A stretch of DNA of 64,000 nucleotides from Jiella endophytica (lineage in GTDB: Bacteria > Pseudomonadota > Alphaproteobacteria > Rhizobiales > Rhizobiaceae): contig NZ_SOZD01000005.1 of assembly GCF_004519335.1 (NCBI RefSeq), positions 248,001-312,000 of the forward strand, written 5' to 3'. The notes under the pieces are model-generated. The model saw only the letters and a program-made list of their open reading frames with translations, had not been told where the DNA came from and did not search any database. The translations under genes were made by a program, and so were the position numbers. Shown one piece after another: positions 19,452 to 29,567 of the stretch (position 1 is its first letter; the number at the start of each line of letters is the position of its first letter).

Positions 19452-19492
19452 ATCTCCCCCCTTGCGGGGGAGATGCCGGCAGGCACGGGGGG
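19452..19492 (+). repeat. Copy B of the same intergenic repeat
   Basis: This copy reads ATCTCCCCCCTTGCGGGGGA then GATGCCGGCAGGCACGGGGGG and is inverted relative to copy A. The core itself is palindromic (CTCCCCCCTTGCGGGGGAG). Together the two could fold into a large hairpin between the yrhK-like gene and the EamA gene. Confidence 0.6.
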
Positions 19493-19514
19493 CGCTGGCG
19501 CCCGCCTCACGGTC

Positions 19515-19745
19515 TCACGATCCGGCGCCGCGCTTCTCCCGCCTCTCGTAGAGCGATTTCGCCACTTCGCCGAGGGAGCCGAGAAACATCCCGAACGACC
19601 CGACGAGAAACAGCCAGACGCCGAGCGTGTAATAGGCATCGAACATCTTGAAGAACAGCACCGAGCCGACGACGAAGCAGAAATTGCCGGTGAGGCCGAT
19701 ACCGAGATGGATCCAGGAATAGTCGCGGACCAGCGTTTGCAGCAT
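19515..19745 (-). CDS. Small membrane protein, YrhK-like
   Basis: The 76-residue product has two predicted membrane helices (WIHLGIGLTGNFCFVVGSVLFF and YTLGVWLFLVGSFGMFLGSL), followed by a basic tail (KSLYERREKRG). The pattern FLVGSxxMFxGSL matches the YrhK family, whose role is unknown. Start ATG at 19745 gives a product of typical YrhK length. It lies 50 bases downstream of the MFS transporter gene on the same strand. Confidence 0.75.
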   Translation of the reverse strand: MLQTLVRDYSWIHLGIGLTGNFCFVVGSVLFFKMFDAYYTLGVWLFLVGSFGMFLGSLGEVAKSLYERREKRGAGS

Positions 19746-19795
19746 GAGGCGGAGATTCTCCGGTGATGAGAGGGTGAGCGGTGGTTTCTGGCGCG

Positions 19796-21097
<1,302 letters not shown>

Positions 21098-21104
21098 CGT
21101 CGGA

Positions 21105-21503
21105 TCAGTCGAGCGTCTCGGACGGGATCGCCGCGGGGCGGCCGTCGTCGTCGATGGCCACCATCACGAAGGTGCCCTCAGTCACCTTCGCCTCGACGCG
21201 GGACGTGCGCCGCTGGGTCCAGGCCTCGATGGCGAGGGTAATCGAGGTTCGGCCGACCTTTTCGATCATCGTGTAGACGCAGAGCGTGTCGCCGATCTTC
21301 ACCGGTTTCTTGAAGACGAGGGCGTTGATCGCCACCGTCGCGACTCGGCCGCGGGCCCGTTCGGCGGCGCGGATACCGGCAGCAAGGTCCATCTGCGAGA
21401 CGACCCAGCCGCCGAAGATGTCGCCATTGGCATTGGCGTCCGCCGGCATCGCCGGAATGCGAACGGTGAGTTCGCCCCTCGGCTGTTCGTCGCTCTCGTC
21501 CAT
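21105..21503 (-). CDS. Acyl-CoA thioesterase, hot-dog fold (YciA-like)
   Basis: The 132-residue product matches YciA/acyl-CoA hydrolases: TVRIPAMPADANANGDIFGGWVVSQMD contains the family's N-GDIFGGW-D active-site region, and AINALVFKKPVKIGDTLCVYT follows. These enzymes hydrolyse a wide range of acyl-CoA esters. It is the first gene of a minus-strand set with the MFS gene. Confidence 0.92.
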   Translation of the reverse strand: MDESDEQPRGELTVRIPAMPADANANGDIFGGWVVSQMDLAAGIRAAERARGRVATVAINALVFKKPVKIGDTLCVYTMIEKVGRTSITLAIEAWTQRRTSRVEAKVTEGTFVMVAIDDDGRPAAIPSETLD

Positions 21504-21729
21504 CGCCGCCGTTCCTCTTTCGCGATGCGCAGAATCGGGGAAGGCCCCGATCGGTCGGCGTCATAGGAAGGCGAGGCGGGCAGGATGGCAAGTCCGCCAC
21601 CGCCTGCGAATGGCGCCGTGTCGGCCAAGCCGCGCGCCGCCGGGAACAATGTCCCCCGTGCAATCTCGATTTTGCGGGATTATATCCGGGCAACGCCATG
21701 ACCTTCACGGCTTCAACGAGGAGACATCG

Positions 21730-22833
21730 ATGTCCGAGACGCAAGCCGCGCCGATTCCCGTCACCGTTCTCACGGGCTATCTCGGCTCCGGCAAGACGAC
21801 GCTGCTCAACCGCATTCTCTCGGAGGACCACGGGCGCAAATATGCCGTCATCGTCAACGAGTTCGGCGAGATCGGCATCGACAACGACCTCATCGTCGAG
21901 AGCGACGAGGAGATCTACGAGATGAACAATGGCTGTGTCTGCTGCACGGTGCGCGGCGATCTCGTGCGCGTCGTCGAGGGGCTGACGCGTCGCAAGGGCC
22001 GCTTCGACGCGATCGTCGTCGAGACCACCGGCCTTGCCGATCCCGTGCCGGTCGCGCAGACCTTCTTCATGGACGAGGACGTTCGGGCGAAGACCCAGCT
22101 CGACGCCGTCGTCGCGCTGGTCGACGCCAAGCACCTGCCGCTGCGGCTGAAGGACAGCCGCGAGGCCGAGGACCAGATTGCCTTCGCCGATGTCGTGCTC
22201 CTCAACAAGACCGACCTCGTCAGCGCCGATGAACTCGCCGCCGTCGAGGCGACGGTTCGGGCGATCAATCCGCATGCCGTCATCCACCGCACGGAGCGGG
22301 CCGGCGTCGACCTGAAGAAGGTGCTCGGCCAGAGCGCCTTCGACCTCAAGCGCGTTCTCGACGACGATCCGGACTTTCTGGAAGAGGCGGCCCATGCCCA
22401 TGACGATCATGTCTGCGGGCCGGACTGCGACCACGATCATGACCACCATGGCCATCATCACGACCACGGGCATCACCATCATGACCATGATCATGCGCAC
22501 GGCGCCTCGCCGATCCATGACGTGACGGTGACCTCGATTTCCCTGAGGGGCGGCCCGCTCGATCCGAAGAAGTTCTTCCCCTGGATCCAGGCGCTGACCC
22601 AGGAGCAGGGTCCGAACATCCTGCGGCTGAAGGGCATCATCGCCTTCGACGACGATCCGGACCGCTATGTCGTTCAGGGCGTCCACATGATCATCGAGGG
22701 CGACCACCAGCGGCCCTGGCGGGCCGGCGAGGCAAAACTCAGCCGCCTGGTCTTTATCGGCCGCAACCTCGACGCCGAAGAACTCGAGGCGGGGTTCGCC
22801 GCCTGTGCCGCGAAGGCGAAGGCCCCCGCCTGA
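21730..22833 (+). CDS. COG0523 (CobW-family) GTPase with a His/Asp-rich metal-binding stretch
   Basis: COG0523 proteins are GTP-dependent metallochaperones, often for zinc. The 367-residue product has Walker A GYLGSGKTT (residues 16-24), the metal motif CVCC (69-72), ETTGLADPVPVAQTFF and NKTDLV. A histidine/aspartate-rich segment at about residues 217-258 includes a CGPDCDHDHDHH start and probably binds metal. A C-terminal CobW domain ends the protein. ATG at 21730 follows an AGGAG. The stop overlaps the next start by one base. No clear Zur box was recognised. Confidence 0.92.
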   Translation: MSETQAAPIPVTVLTGYLGSGKTTLLNRILSEDHGRKYAVIVNEFGEIGIDNDLIVESDEEIYEMNNGCVCCTVRGDLVRVVEGLTRRKGRFDAIVVETTGLADPVPVAQTFFMDEDVRAKTQLDAVVALVDAKHLPLRLKDSREAEDQIAFADVVLLNKTDLVSADELAAVEATVRAINPHAVIHRTERAGVDLKKVLGQSAFDLKRVLDDDPDFLEEAAHAHDDHVCGPDCDHDHDHHGHHHDHGHHHHDHDHAHGASPIHDVTVTSISLRGGPLDPKKFFPWIQALTQEQGPNILRLKGIIAFDDDPDRYVVQGVHMIIEGDHQRPWRAGEAKLSRLVFIGRNLDAEELEAGFAACAAKAKAPA

Positions 22834-23810
22834 TGCCTTCGATTGCCGCCTACGAATTTTCCGATTTCGTCGAAACCGCATGCTTCTTGAACGATCGGCC
22901 GGCCTTCGCGCTGGCCGACGGCACGCTGCGCCTGCCGGCCGGCGGCGAGAAGGCCCTGACGCTGCATGAAGGCGGGCTGCTGTCGGCCGTCTATGACGGT
23001 TTCGGCCGGCGGCTCCTCAGCGGCGGCGAGGACGGCCGCGTCGTCGCGACCGCCGACGGCGAGAGCGCCGAGGAGCTGGCGAGCATCGGCCGCAAGTGGA
23101 TTTCTGCCGTCGCAGGCGGGCCGAACGGTGCGGTCGGCTTTGCGTCCGGCCGCAGCGCCTATGTCCTCGCGGCGAAGTCGCCGCTGAAGGAACTGCCTCA
23201 TCCGCGCACCGTCGAGGGTCTCGCCTTTTCGCCGAAGGGGCTGCGCATCGCGACGGCCCACTACGACGGGGCGTCGCTGTTCTTCCCGGCGACCGATGCC
23301 GTGCCGACGATGCTCGGCTGGAAGGGCGCCCATCTCGACGCGACCTTCTCCCCGGACGGCCGCTTCCTCGTCACCGCCATGCAGGAAAACGCCCTTCATG
23401 GCTGGCGGGTCGAGGACGGCAAGCACATGCGCATGACCGGCTATCCGTCCAAGGTGAAGGACTGGTCGTGGTCCGCCAAGGGCAGGTTTCTCGCCACCTC
23501 GGGCGCCCCTGCGGCGATCCTCTGGCCGTTCTCCGGCAAGGAGGGACCGATGGGCAAGGCGCCGCTGGAACTCGGCACGAGAGGCGATTCGATGGTCACT
23601 GCCGTCGCCTGCCACCCGGCCGAGGACATGCTGGCGATCGGTTATGCAGACGGCATGATCCTCGCCGTGCGCTTTGCCGATTCGAAGGAAGCGCTGATCC
23701 GCCGCGGCGGCGCCTCGCCGGTCCGCACCATGGCCTGGGACGGCAAGGGCCGGCTGCTGGCCTTCGGCGCGGAGGACGGCGAGGCCGGCGTTGTCGACAT
23801 CGCGGGGTGA
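22833..23810 (+). CDS. WD40-repeat protein coupled to the COG0523 GTPase
   Basis: The 325-residue product has repeated WD40-like blades, e.g. LSGGEDGRVVATADG, GLAFSPKGLRIATAHYDGASLFF, ATFSPDGRFLVTAMQENALHGW and LLAFGAEDGEAGVVDI; about seven blades would form a propeller. No signal peptide is evident, so a cytoplasmic scaffold is likely. The start overlaps the GTPase stop (TGATG), a linkage also seen in other Rhizobiales, which suggests a role in the same metal process. Confidence 0.85.
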   Translation: MPSIAAYEFSDFVETACFLNDRPAFALADGTLRLPAGGEKALTLHEGGLLSAVYDGFGRRLLSGGEDGRVVATADGESAEELASIGRKWISAVAGGPNGAVGFASGRSAYVLAAKSPLKELPHPRTVEGLAFSPKGLRIATAHYDGASLFFPATDAVPTMLGWKGAHLDATFSPDGRFLVTAMQENALHGWRVEDGKHMRMTGYPSKVKDWSWSAKGRFLATSGAPAAILWPFSGKEGPMGKAPLELGTRGDSMVTAVACHPAEDMLAIGYADGMILAVRFADSKEALIRRGGASPVRTMAWDGKGRLLAFGAEDGEAGVVDIAG

Positions 23811-23871
23811 GGGGACCGCGCCGGGTTGGTTCGATTGTGGCGACTGCCGGGATAAAGGCGATGCTCGACGT

Positions 23872-24113
23872 CCCTCGCCCTTCGAGGCTCGCCTCGCTTC
23901 GCGCGGCTCGCACCTCAGGATGAGGGACTTTGGATAGGCCTTGCGTTTCCTCGATTGTCGCAGATGGAGGCTTCCTCCTGATCGTTTTGGCTGGATAGCG
24001 CATCTCAAAACAGCAGATCACCGTCGGAGCCGCGTCGGTTGAAAGGCGCACCGCGCCATAGCCGCACCTCATCCTGAGGCGCGAGCGCAGCGAGCCTCGA
24101 AGGGCGAGGGGCG
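23872..24113 (+). repeat. First copy of a ~243 bp intergenic repeat
   Basis: This copy starts CCCTCGCCCTTCGAGGCTCG and ends with the near-inverse GCGAGCCTCGAAGGGCGAGG. Outer arms are inverted repeats; the middle (GATCGTTTTGGCTGGATAGC, then CAGCAGATCACCGTCGGAGC) is unique to the element. A second copy follows after 75 bases. No gene is recognised inside. The outer CCTCAxxATGAGG/CTCGAAGGGCGAGG words are common in Rhizobiales intergenic palindromes. Confidence 0.8.
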
Positions 24114-24188
24114 CTCCGCCAATCGCTGCAGTCTCTTTGCTGGCCATCGACATTGGGCAGATCTGACGGTTTCAATGGAGCCTGCCGT

Positions 24189-24432
24189 CCCTCGCCCTTC
24201 GAGGCTCACCTCGCGTCGCTCGGCTCGCACCTCAGGATTAGGGACTTTGGAGACGCCTTGCGTTCCTCGATTGTCGCATATGGGCGCTTCCTCCTGATCG
24301 TTTTGGCTGGATAGCGCATCGCATCAAAGCAGCAGATCACCGTCGGAGCCGCGTCGGTTGAAAGGCGCACCGCGCCACAGTCGCCCCTCATCATGAGGTG
24401 CGAGCGGAGCGAGCCTCGAAGGGCGAGGGGCG
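24189..24432 (+). repeat. Second copy of the ~243 bp intergenic repeat
   Basis: This is a direct repeat of 23872-24113 with scattered substitutions and small indels (e.g. GCGCATCGCATCAAAGCAGC against GCGCATCTCAAAACAGC). It ends just before the ccoS stop, so transcripts of ccoGHIS and of the WD40 gene converge on the array. The 75 bases between copies hold nothing recognisable. Confidence 0.8.
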
Positions 24433-24448
24433 CCGCTGCCATGCGAGA

Positions 24449-24616
24449 TCAGAGCTCCGATGACCGTTTCGGCCCGTCCTCCTCATCCTCAAGCACCCGC
24501 CAGGCGGCACCGTCGATGTCGTCATACTGGCCGCTCTTCAGCGACCAGAGGAAGGCCAGGAGGCCGAGCAGCCCGAGAAACAGCGCGGCCGGTATGAGGA
24601 AGAGGAGGGCGCTCAA
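24449..24616 (-). CDS. ccoS: cbb3 oxidase assembly protein CcoS
   Basis: CcoS is a small one-helix membrane protein needed to load haem b and CuB into CcoN. The 55-residue product has one membrane segment (ALLFLIPAALFLGLLGLLAF), then WSLKSGQYDDIDGAAWRVL, the CcoS signature. The start is TTG at 24616, overlapping the ccoI stop (TTGA); there is no ATG in a suitable place. It is the last gene of ccoGHIS. Confidence 0.92.
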   Translation of the reverse strand: MSALLFLIPAALFLGLLGLLAFLWSLKSGQYDDIDGAAWRVLEDEEDGPKRSSEL

Positions 24617-26919
24617 GCGGTCGCCTCCAGATGCTGCGGGCGACGGGCGCTCTCCGTCTGCGTCGCGGCCGACGCCGGCGCGGTCCCGCCGAGCGATCCG
24701 CGCGCGAGGCGCAGGCTGTTGGCGACGACGAGGATCGAGGACGCCGACATGGCGATGGCGGCGACCAGCGGCGTGACGAACCCCGCCATCGCCAGCGGCA
24801 CGGCGACGAGGTTGTAGACAATCGCCAGGGCGAAGTTGGTCTGCACCAGGCGCTTCGCCCGTCTTGCCACGGCGAGCGCGAAGGGAACCGCGGTGAGGCT
24901 GTCGCGGGTAAAGACGAAGTCCGCCGCCAGCCGGCCGGCGTCGCAGGCGGAAGCCGGGGCCATCGACACGTCGCCTGCCGCAAGGCTCGGCGCGTCGTTC
25001 AGCCCGTCGCCGATCATCAGCACCCGGTGATGTTTCGCCTGCAGCTCGCGGATGCGGGCGATCTTCTCCTCGGGCCGGCAGCCCGAGCGGTGCCGCCCGA
25101 TCGACAGGGCCGCCGCAACCCGGGCGACGGGCCCCTCGGCATCACCCGACAGAAGCTCGACCGGCAGGCCCGCCGCCGCGAGGCCCGAAGCCGCCTCCAC
25201 CGCACCCTCGCGCAGCGTCTCGTGAAGCTCGAATATCGTGGCGGGGCCATTCTCGAAGGCGAAGGCGACGCCGCCGGCATCTCCGGTCGTCCGGTCCCCG
25301 GCGGCGATCTCCGCGACCCAGGCGGGTCGGCCAAGCCTTGTCCGCCGGCCGCCGACCAGCGCCTCGACGCCGACGCCGGGAATTTCCCGCACAGCCTCGA
25401 TTGCCGGTTCGGTGCCGGCCGAAAGCCCGGCATGGATCGCCCGGGCGGCGGGATGGCTCGACCGTGCCGCAAGGGCCCGCGCCGCGCCGCGCGCCTCTTC
25501 GTCGGCATCCGTCCGGGCGAGCGCCGGCGTGCCGGTGGTCAGGGTGCCGGTCTTGTCGAACACCACCGTGTCGATCTCGGCGAGCCGCTCCAGCGCCGAG
25601 CCGTCCTTCATCAGGATCCCGGCGGAGAAGAGCCGCGATGCCCCGACGACATGGACGACCGGCACTGCGAGCCCGAGGGCGCAGGGGCAGGTGACGATAA
25701 GGACGGCGATCGCGATGGTGATGGCGTGGTACCAGTCGCCGCCCGAGAGGAAGAGCCAGGCGAGGAAGGTCACTGCGGCAGCGAGATGGACCGCGGGGGC
25801 GTAGAGCCGCGCCATCCGGTCGGCAACCCGCACATAGGCGCCGCGTCCTACTTCTGCCGCCTCCATCATCGCCATGATCTCGGCGAGGAAGCTTTCCTTC
25901 GCATTGCTCAGCGCCTCGACGTCGAGAGGCCCGGAGAGGTTCAGGACGCCTGCCTCGACCCGCATCCCGGCAGAGGCGTCCAACGGCTCGCTCTCGCCGG
26001 TGACGAGGGAGCGGTCGAGGGTGCTTTCTCCCGCAACGATGCGCGCATCGACGGGCATCCGCTCGCCGGCGGAGACGCGGAGCCGCATGCCGGGCTCGAC
26101 CTCGTCGATCGGCACATGCACCGGCGCCCCGTCGACGATGCGGGTGGCGCCCTTGGCGGCGAGACGCGCGATGCCGAGGACGGCGCTTCTCGCGCGCTCG
26201 CGCATCAGCTCGTCGAGATAACGCCCGACCAGCAGGAAGAAGGTCAGCGTCACCACCGCGTCGAAATAGGCCTCGGCGCCGCCCGAAAGGCTCTCGACAA
26301 TGCTCATGCCGAGGGCGAGAAGAAGGGCGAGGGAGATCGGCACGTCCATGTTCAGCCGGCCGGCCCTCAGGGCACCGAAGGCCGAGCGGAAGAACACCTG
26401 GCCCGAAAAGGCGACCGCCGGAATGGCGATCAGCGCGGAGATCAGGTGGAAGAGGTCGCGCGTCGCATCGTCGGCGCCGGCCCAGACCGAAACCGAGAGG
26501 AGCATGACATTGGCCGCGGCAAAGCCGGCGATCCCGAGCGCCGTCAGCAGCTTTGCCGACTGCCTGCCGCGCGCCAGCTCGTCGAGGTCGCCGAGATCGA
26601 CGGGCGTTGCCGGATAGCCGAGGCGGGCGAGCGTCTCGGCGATGGGGAGGGGCGGGACGTCGGTCGTCGAGAGCACCACCGTCACCCGGCGAAGCGTCAG
26701 ATTGACCCGTACCGAGTCGACGCCGGCTAGCGGCTTCAGCGCGTCCTCGATCGCGGCGATGCAGGCGCCACAGTGGACGTCAGGGACGGCGAAGACATAG
26801 GTGACGCTGCCGTCCCTGCCGACGCGGCCGGCATGGCGCAGTTCTTCGCCGCGCAGGTCCGCCGCGACGACGCGCTCCTCGGCCTCCGCCAGATCAAGCG
26901 CCGGGCTGCAGCAGCTCAT
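24613..26919 (-). CDS. ccoI: Copper-transporting P-type ATPase CcoI/FixI
   Basis: CcoI exports copper across the inner membrane for cbb3 oxidase assembly. The 768-residue product begins MSCCSPALDLAEAEER, has a heavy-metal-associated domain with VHCGACIAAIEDAL, the transmembrane metal motif TCPCALGLA, the phosphorylation site DKTGTLTTG and the hinge GDGLNDAPSL. ATG at 26919 was chosen over the longer frame because the cysteine-rich MSCC start is typical and AGGGGAG/GAGATG context supports it. It follows ccoH by 11 bases. Confidence 0.96.
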   Translation of the reverse strand: MSCCSPALDLAEAEERVVAADLRGEELRHAGRVGRDGSVTYVFAVPDVHCGACIAAIEDALKPLAGVDSVRVNLTLRRVTVVLSTTDVPPLPIAETLARLGYPATPVDLGDLDELARGRQSAKLLTALGIAGFAAANVMLLSVSVWAGADDATRDLFHLISALIAIPAVAFSGQVFFRSAFGALRAGRLNMDVPISLALLLALGMSIVESLSGGAEAYFDAVVTLTFFLLVGRYLDELMRERARSAVLGIARLAAKGATRIVDGAPVHVPIDEVEPGMRLRVSAGERMPVDARIVAGESTLDRSLVTGESEPLDASAGMRVEAGVLNLSGPLDVEALSNAKESFLAEIMAMMEAAEVGRGAYVRVADRMARLYAPAVHLAAAVTFLAWLFLSGGDWYHAITIAIAVLIVTCPCALGLAVPVVHVVGASRLFSAGILMKDGSALERLAEIDTVVFDKTGTLTTGTPALARTDADEEARGAARALAARSSHPAARAIHAGLSAGTEPAIEAVREIPGVGVEALVGGRRTRLGRPAWVAEIAAGDRTTGDAGGVAFAFENGPATIFELHETLREGAVEAASGLAAAGLPVELLSGDAEGPVARVAAALSIGRHRSGCRPEEKIARIRELQAKHHRVLMIGDGLNDAPSLAAGDVSMAPASACDAGRLAADFVFTRDSLTAVPFALAVARRAKRLVQTNFALAIVYNLVAVPLAMAGFVTPLVAAIAMSASSILVVANSLRLARGSLGGTAPASAATQTESARRPQHLEATA

Positions 26920-26930
26920 CTCAGGCTCCC

Positions 26931-27410
26931 CTAACGCACGCTGAAGCGGACGGCGCGGTGCCAGGGCGCGAGCCCGTCCTTGTCGATCGTCACTCGCGCC
27001 TCCCACCGCCCGGCGGTCAGCGCAGTTGCCCCTTCATAGGCGCCGCCTGCCGGGGACAGGGTGAATGTACGATCGAAATTGGCGTTGACCGGATGGCCAA
27101 TCGTCACCGTCACGGCCGCCCCCTCAATCGGCCGGCCGGCGGCGTCGCGCAAATGCAGGCGGAAGCGTCCGTCGAGATAGCTCGTGTCCACCCTCCAGCC
27201 GCGGGCGATTTCACGCTCGCGGACCGCGGTGTCGGTATCGAAGGTCTGGCTGGCGACGTAGCTGTTCGAGACGACAAGCCCGCTCCACGTCGTCTCGGCG
27301 TACCAGGCCATGGTGACGTTCACCGAGATCACCGTTCCGAAGAACGCCACCATGATGATTGCCATGTGCCGGCCGGTGAATTCGCGGGTGGCGCGGCCTT
27401 CTGCGCTCAT
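26931..27410 (-). CDS. ccoH: cbb3 oxidase assembly protein CcoH/FixH
   Basis: CcoH is a membrane-anchored assembly factor that binds newly made cbb3 subunits. The 159-residue product has one N-terminal helix (MAIIMVAFFGTVISVNVTMAW), then a periplasmic domain with LVVSNSYVASQTFD, GHPVNANFDRTFTL and GRWEARVTIDKDG, all typical of FixH. It overlaps ccoG by 4 bases. Confidence 0.94.
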   Translation of the reverse strand: MSAEGRATREFTGRHMAIIMVAFFGTVISVNVTMAWYAETTWSGLVVSNSYVASQTFDTDTAVREREIARGWRVDTSYLDGRFRLHLRDAAGRPIEGAAVTVTIGHPVNANFDRTFTLSPAGGAYEGATALTAGRWEARVTIDKDGLAPWHRAVRFSVR

Positions 27411-28981
27411 CTGGCTTTCTCCGGGGCCTCGAAGGCGGCGTCGTAGACGGCGCGTTCGGAACTGCTCATGTCGTCGAGGACGAAGCGGAAGTCGGTCGTC
27501 CCCGGTTTGATCTCGCCGGCGGGCTGAACGACGAAGAATTTCAGCGTCCGCAGCCGGTCGGGATCGACCTTGACCGCGAAGCTGCGGCCGTCCGGCTGGT
27601 CGAGATCCTCGGAAAACATCGTCGCGCCCGGCAGTCCTTCGAGCGACAGGCGGAATTCGCGCGGCTCGGGGATCATGTTGAGGAGCTTGACGGTATAGCC
27701 GTTGCGGATCGAGCCGTCGCTGAGCGTGACGAAGACCGGATTACGGTCGCGCTGGACGTTGAGCTCCAGCCGCTCGCGGGACATCAGCGCGACCAGGAGG
27801 CCGATGCCGATCGCCGTCCAGAGGCCGGCATAGATCAGCGTGCGTGGCCGCAGGAAGACGCGCCAGTCGAAATGCTTCAGGGCGGTGACGAAGCGGCCTT
27901 CGGTATCGCGCACCCGGCCCGGCTCGATCGCGCCGGTGACCGGGTTCGTCGCGAGCGCCATATTGGCGTCGTAGTCCTTCAGCGTCGCATAGGAGATCAG
28001 GCCGCGCTCGCGGCCGATCTTGTCCATCACACCGTCGCAGGCGTCGATGCAGAGCGCGCAGGTGATGCAGGCCATCTGCTGGCCGTCGCGGATGTCGATG
28101 CCCATCGGGCAGACGGCGACGCAGGCGTTGCAGTCGACACAGTCGCCCGCCGCAATCCCTGCCGCCTTGGCTCGCCTCGCGCCACGGCTGCGCGGCTCGC
28201 CGCGCCAGTCGTTATAGGTGACGACGAGGGAGTCCTCGTCGAGCATCGCCGCCTGAATGCGCGGCCAAGGGCACATATAGATGCACACCTGCTCGCGCAT
28301 GAAACCGCCGAAGACGTAGGTTGTAGCGGTGAGGATGCCGACGGTCGAATAGGCGACGAAGGGCGCATCGCCCTCGAGAAAGTCCTGCAGAAGGGTTGGC
28401 GCGTCGGCGAAATAGAAGATCCAGGCGCCGCCGGTCGCCACTGCAATGACGATCCATGTCGCATGTTTCATGACGCGCTTGCGGATCTTGTCGAAGCTCC
28501 AGGGCGCCTTGTCGAGCCTGATCCGGGCGTTGCGGTCGCCTTCGAAGAAACGCTCGACCACCAGAAAGAGATCGGTCCAGACGGTCTGCGGGCAGGTGTA
28601 GCCGCACCAGGCGCGGCCGACCACGGACGTCACCAGAAACAGCCCGACCCCGGCCATGACGAGAAGCCCGGCGACGAAGATGAACTCCTGCGGCCAGATC
28701 TCGATGAAGAAGAAGTAGAAGCGTCGATGCGCGAGATCGACGAGCACCGCCTGGTCCGGCGCGAAGGGGCCGCGGTCCCAGCGCAGCCAGGGGGTGACGT
28801 AATAGATGCCGAGGGTGACCGCCATGATGATCCATTTCAGCCGGCGGAAGCTTCCCTCGGCGCGCTTGGGGTGGATCTTCTCGCGCTTGGCATAGAGTGG
28901 CTGGGTCTGCTGGCGCACCGGCGCATTGACGGGCACGACGTCGATGCGGTGGATGTCAGGGCTGTCCGGGCGATTAAGCAT
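27407..28981 (-). CDS. ccoG: Iron-sulfur membrane protein CcoG/FixG
   Basis: CcoG is a ferredoxin-like membrane protein that reduces copper for cbb3 assembly. The 524-residue product has about five helices, the WCGYTCPQTVWTDLF motif, and two 4Fe-4S clusters in DCNACVAVCPMGIDIRDG and ACITCALCIDACD. A C-terminal Ig-like periplasmic domain includes NGYTVKLLNM. It is the first gene of ccoGHIS and has an FNR/FixK-type box 74 bases upstream. Confidence 0.96.
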   Translation of the reverse strand: MLNRPDSPDIHRIDVVPVNAPVRQQTQPLYAKREKIHPKRAEGSFRRLKWIIMAVTLGIYYVTPWLRWDRGPFAPDQAVLVDLAHRRFYFFFIEIWPQEFIFVAGLLVMAGVGLFLVTSVVGRAWCGYTCPQTVWTDLFLVVERFFEGDRNARIRLDKAPWSFDKIRKRVMKHATWIVIAVATGGAWIFYFADAPTLLQDFLEGDAPFVAYSTVGILTATTYVFGGFMREQVCIYMCPWPRIQAAMLDEDSLVVTYNDWRGEPRSRGARRAKAAGIAAGDCVDCNACVAVCPMGIDIRDGQQMACITCALCIDACDGVMDKIGRERGLISYATLKDYDANMALATNPVTGAIEPGRVRDTEGRFVTALKHFDWRVFLRPRTLIYAGLWTAIGIGLLVALMSRERLELNVQRDRNPVFVTLSDGSIRNGYTVKLLNMIPEPREFRLSLEGLPGATMFSEDLDQPDGRSFAVKVDPDRLRTLKFFVVQPAGEIKPGTTDFRFVLDDMSSSERAVYDAAFEAPEKAR

Positions 28982-29054
28982 GAATGGGTCTCGGCATTGT
29001 ACCCGTTGATACGGGCGACAGCCGAGCTCCTAGACCGCAGGGGAGCGGTCGTCC

Positions 29055-29068
29055 TTGATCGAGGTCAA
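29055..29068. promoter_or_regulatory. FNR/FixK-type box upstream of ccoG
   Basis: TTGATCGAGGTCAA matches the TTGAT-N4-ATCAA anaerobox with one mismatch in the right arm. Its centre at 29061.5 puts a class II start near 29020, leaving a leader of about 39 bases before ccoG, which is plausible. The box also lies upstream of the divergent toxin-antitoxin pair. Confidence 0.75.
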
Positions 29069-29195
29069 GTGGAGCGATGCCCACTCTCCGTCGTGGCTCT
29101 ACCGTCCGAAGCCTCAGACTGATCTCGGCGGGTGTGGCACCGCAGCCAGGGCAGAGAGTCGTTCGTCCTTGACAGGCTATGCAACTTACGCAGTC

Positions 29196-29567
29196 ATGGA
29201 CCGGATGCATACGGTTTGCCAGACTCCTGCATTTGACCGGGCCGCACGCGACGCAGGAATGAGCGAAGCCGAGATCGAGAGGCTCGTCGTCTTCCTGTCG
29301 GCAAATCCCGACGCCGGGGTTGAAATGCAGGGTACGGGCGGATGCCGCAAACTGCGCGTTGCGGGGCGTGGCAAAGGCAAGAGCGGCGGCTACCGGACGA
29401 TCACCTTTTATTCTGGTGACGACATGCCCGTCTTCCTCATTACCGTCTTCTCGAAAGGCGAGCGGGCCAATCTGACGGCAAAAGAGCGGAACGCGCTCAA
29501 GTCGCTATCCGCGGCGTTGGTAGATGATTATGGCGAACGGTCCCGTAAGACAGGTGGGGTGAGATGA
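29196..29567 (+). CDS. RelE/HigB-type toxin
   Basis: The 123-residue product resembles HigB-2/RelE toxins (COG4737-like): VCQTPAFDRAARDAGMSEAEIERLV, GGCRKLRVAGRGKGKSGGYRTITFY and MPVFLITVFSKGERANLTAKER. Such toxins cleave mRNA in the ribosome A site. ATG at 29196 or 29205 could be the start. It overlaps the antitoxin gene by 4 bases. The pair lies on the plus strand between two minus-strand cco operons, so it is probably a later insertion. Confidence 0.85.
   Translation: MDRMHTVCQTPAFDRAARDAGMSEAEIERLVVFLSANPDAGVEMQGTGGCRKLRVAGRGKGKSGGYRTITFYSGDDMPVFLITVFSKGERANLTAKERNALKSLSAALVDDYGERSRKTGGVR

Noticed and set aside
21640-21729. Zur box before the COG0523 gene
   Set aside because: GGATTATATCC has only four-base arms and does not match the rhizobial Zur consensus.
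23872-24432. CRISPR array from the two 24 kb repeats
   Set aside because: Only two long copies with a 75-base spacer and no cas genes; unit size is far above CRISPR repeats.
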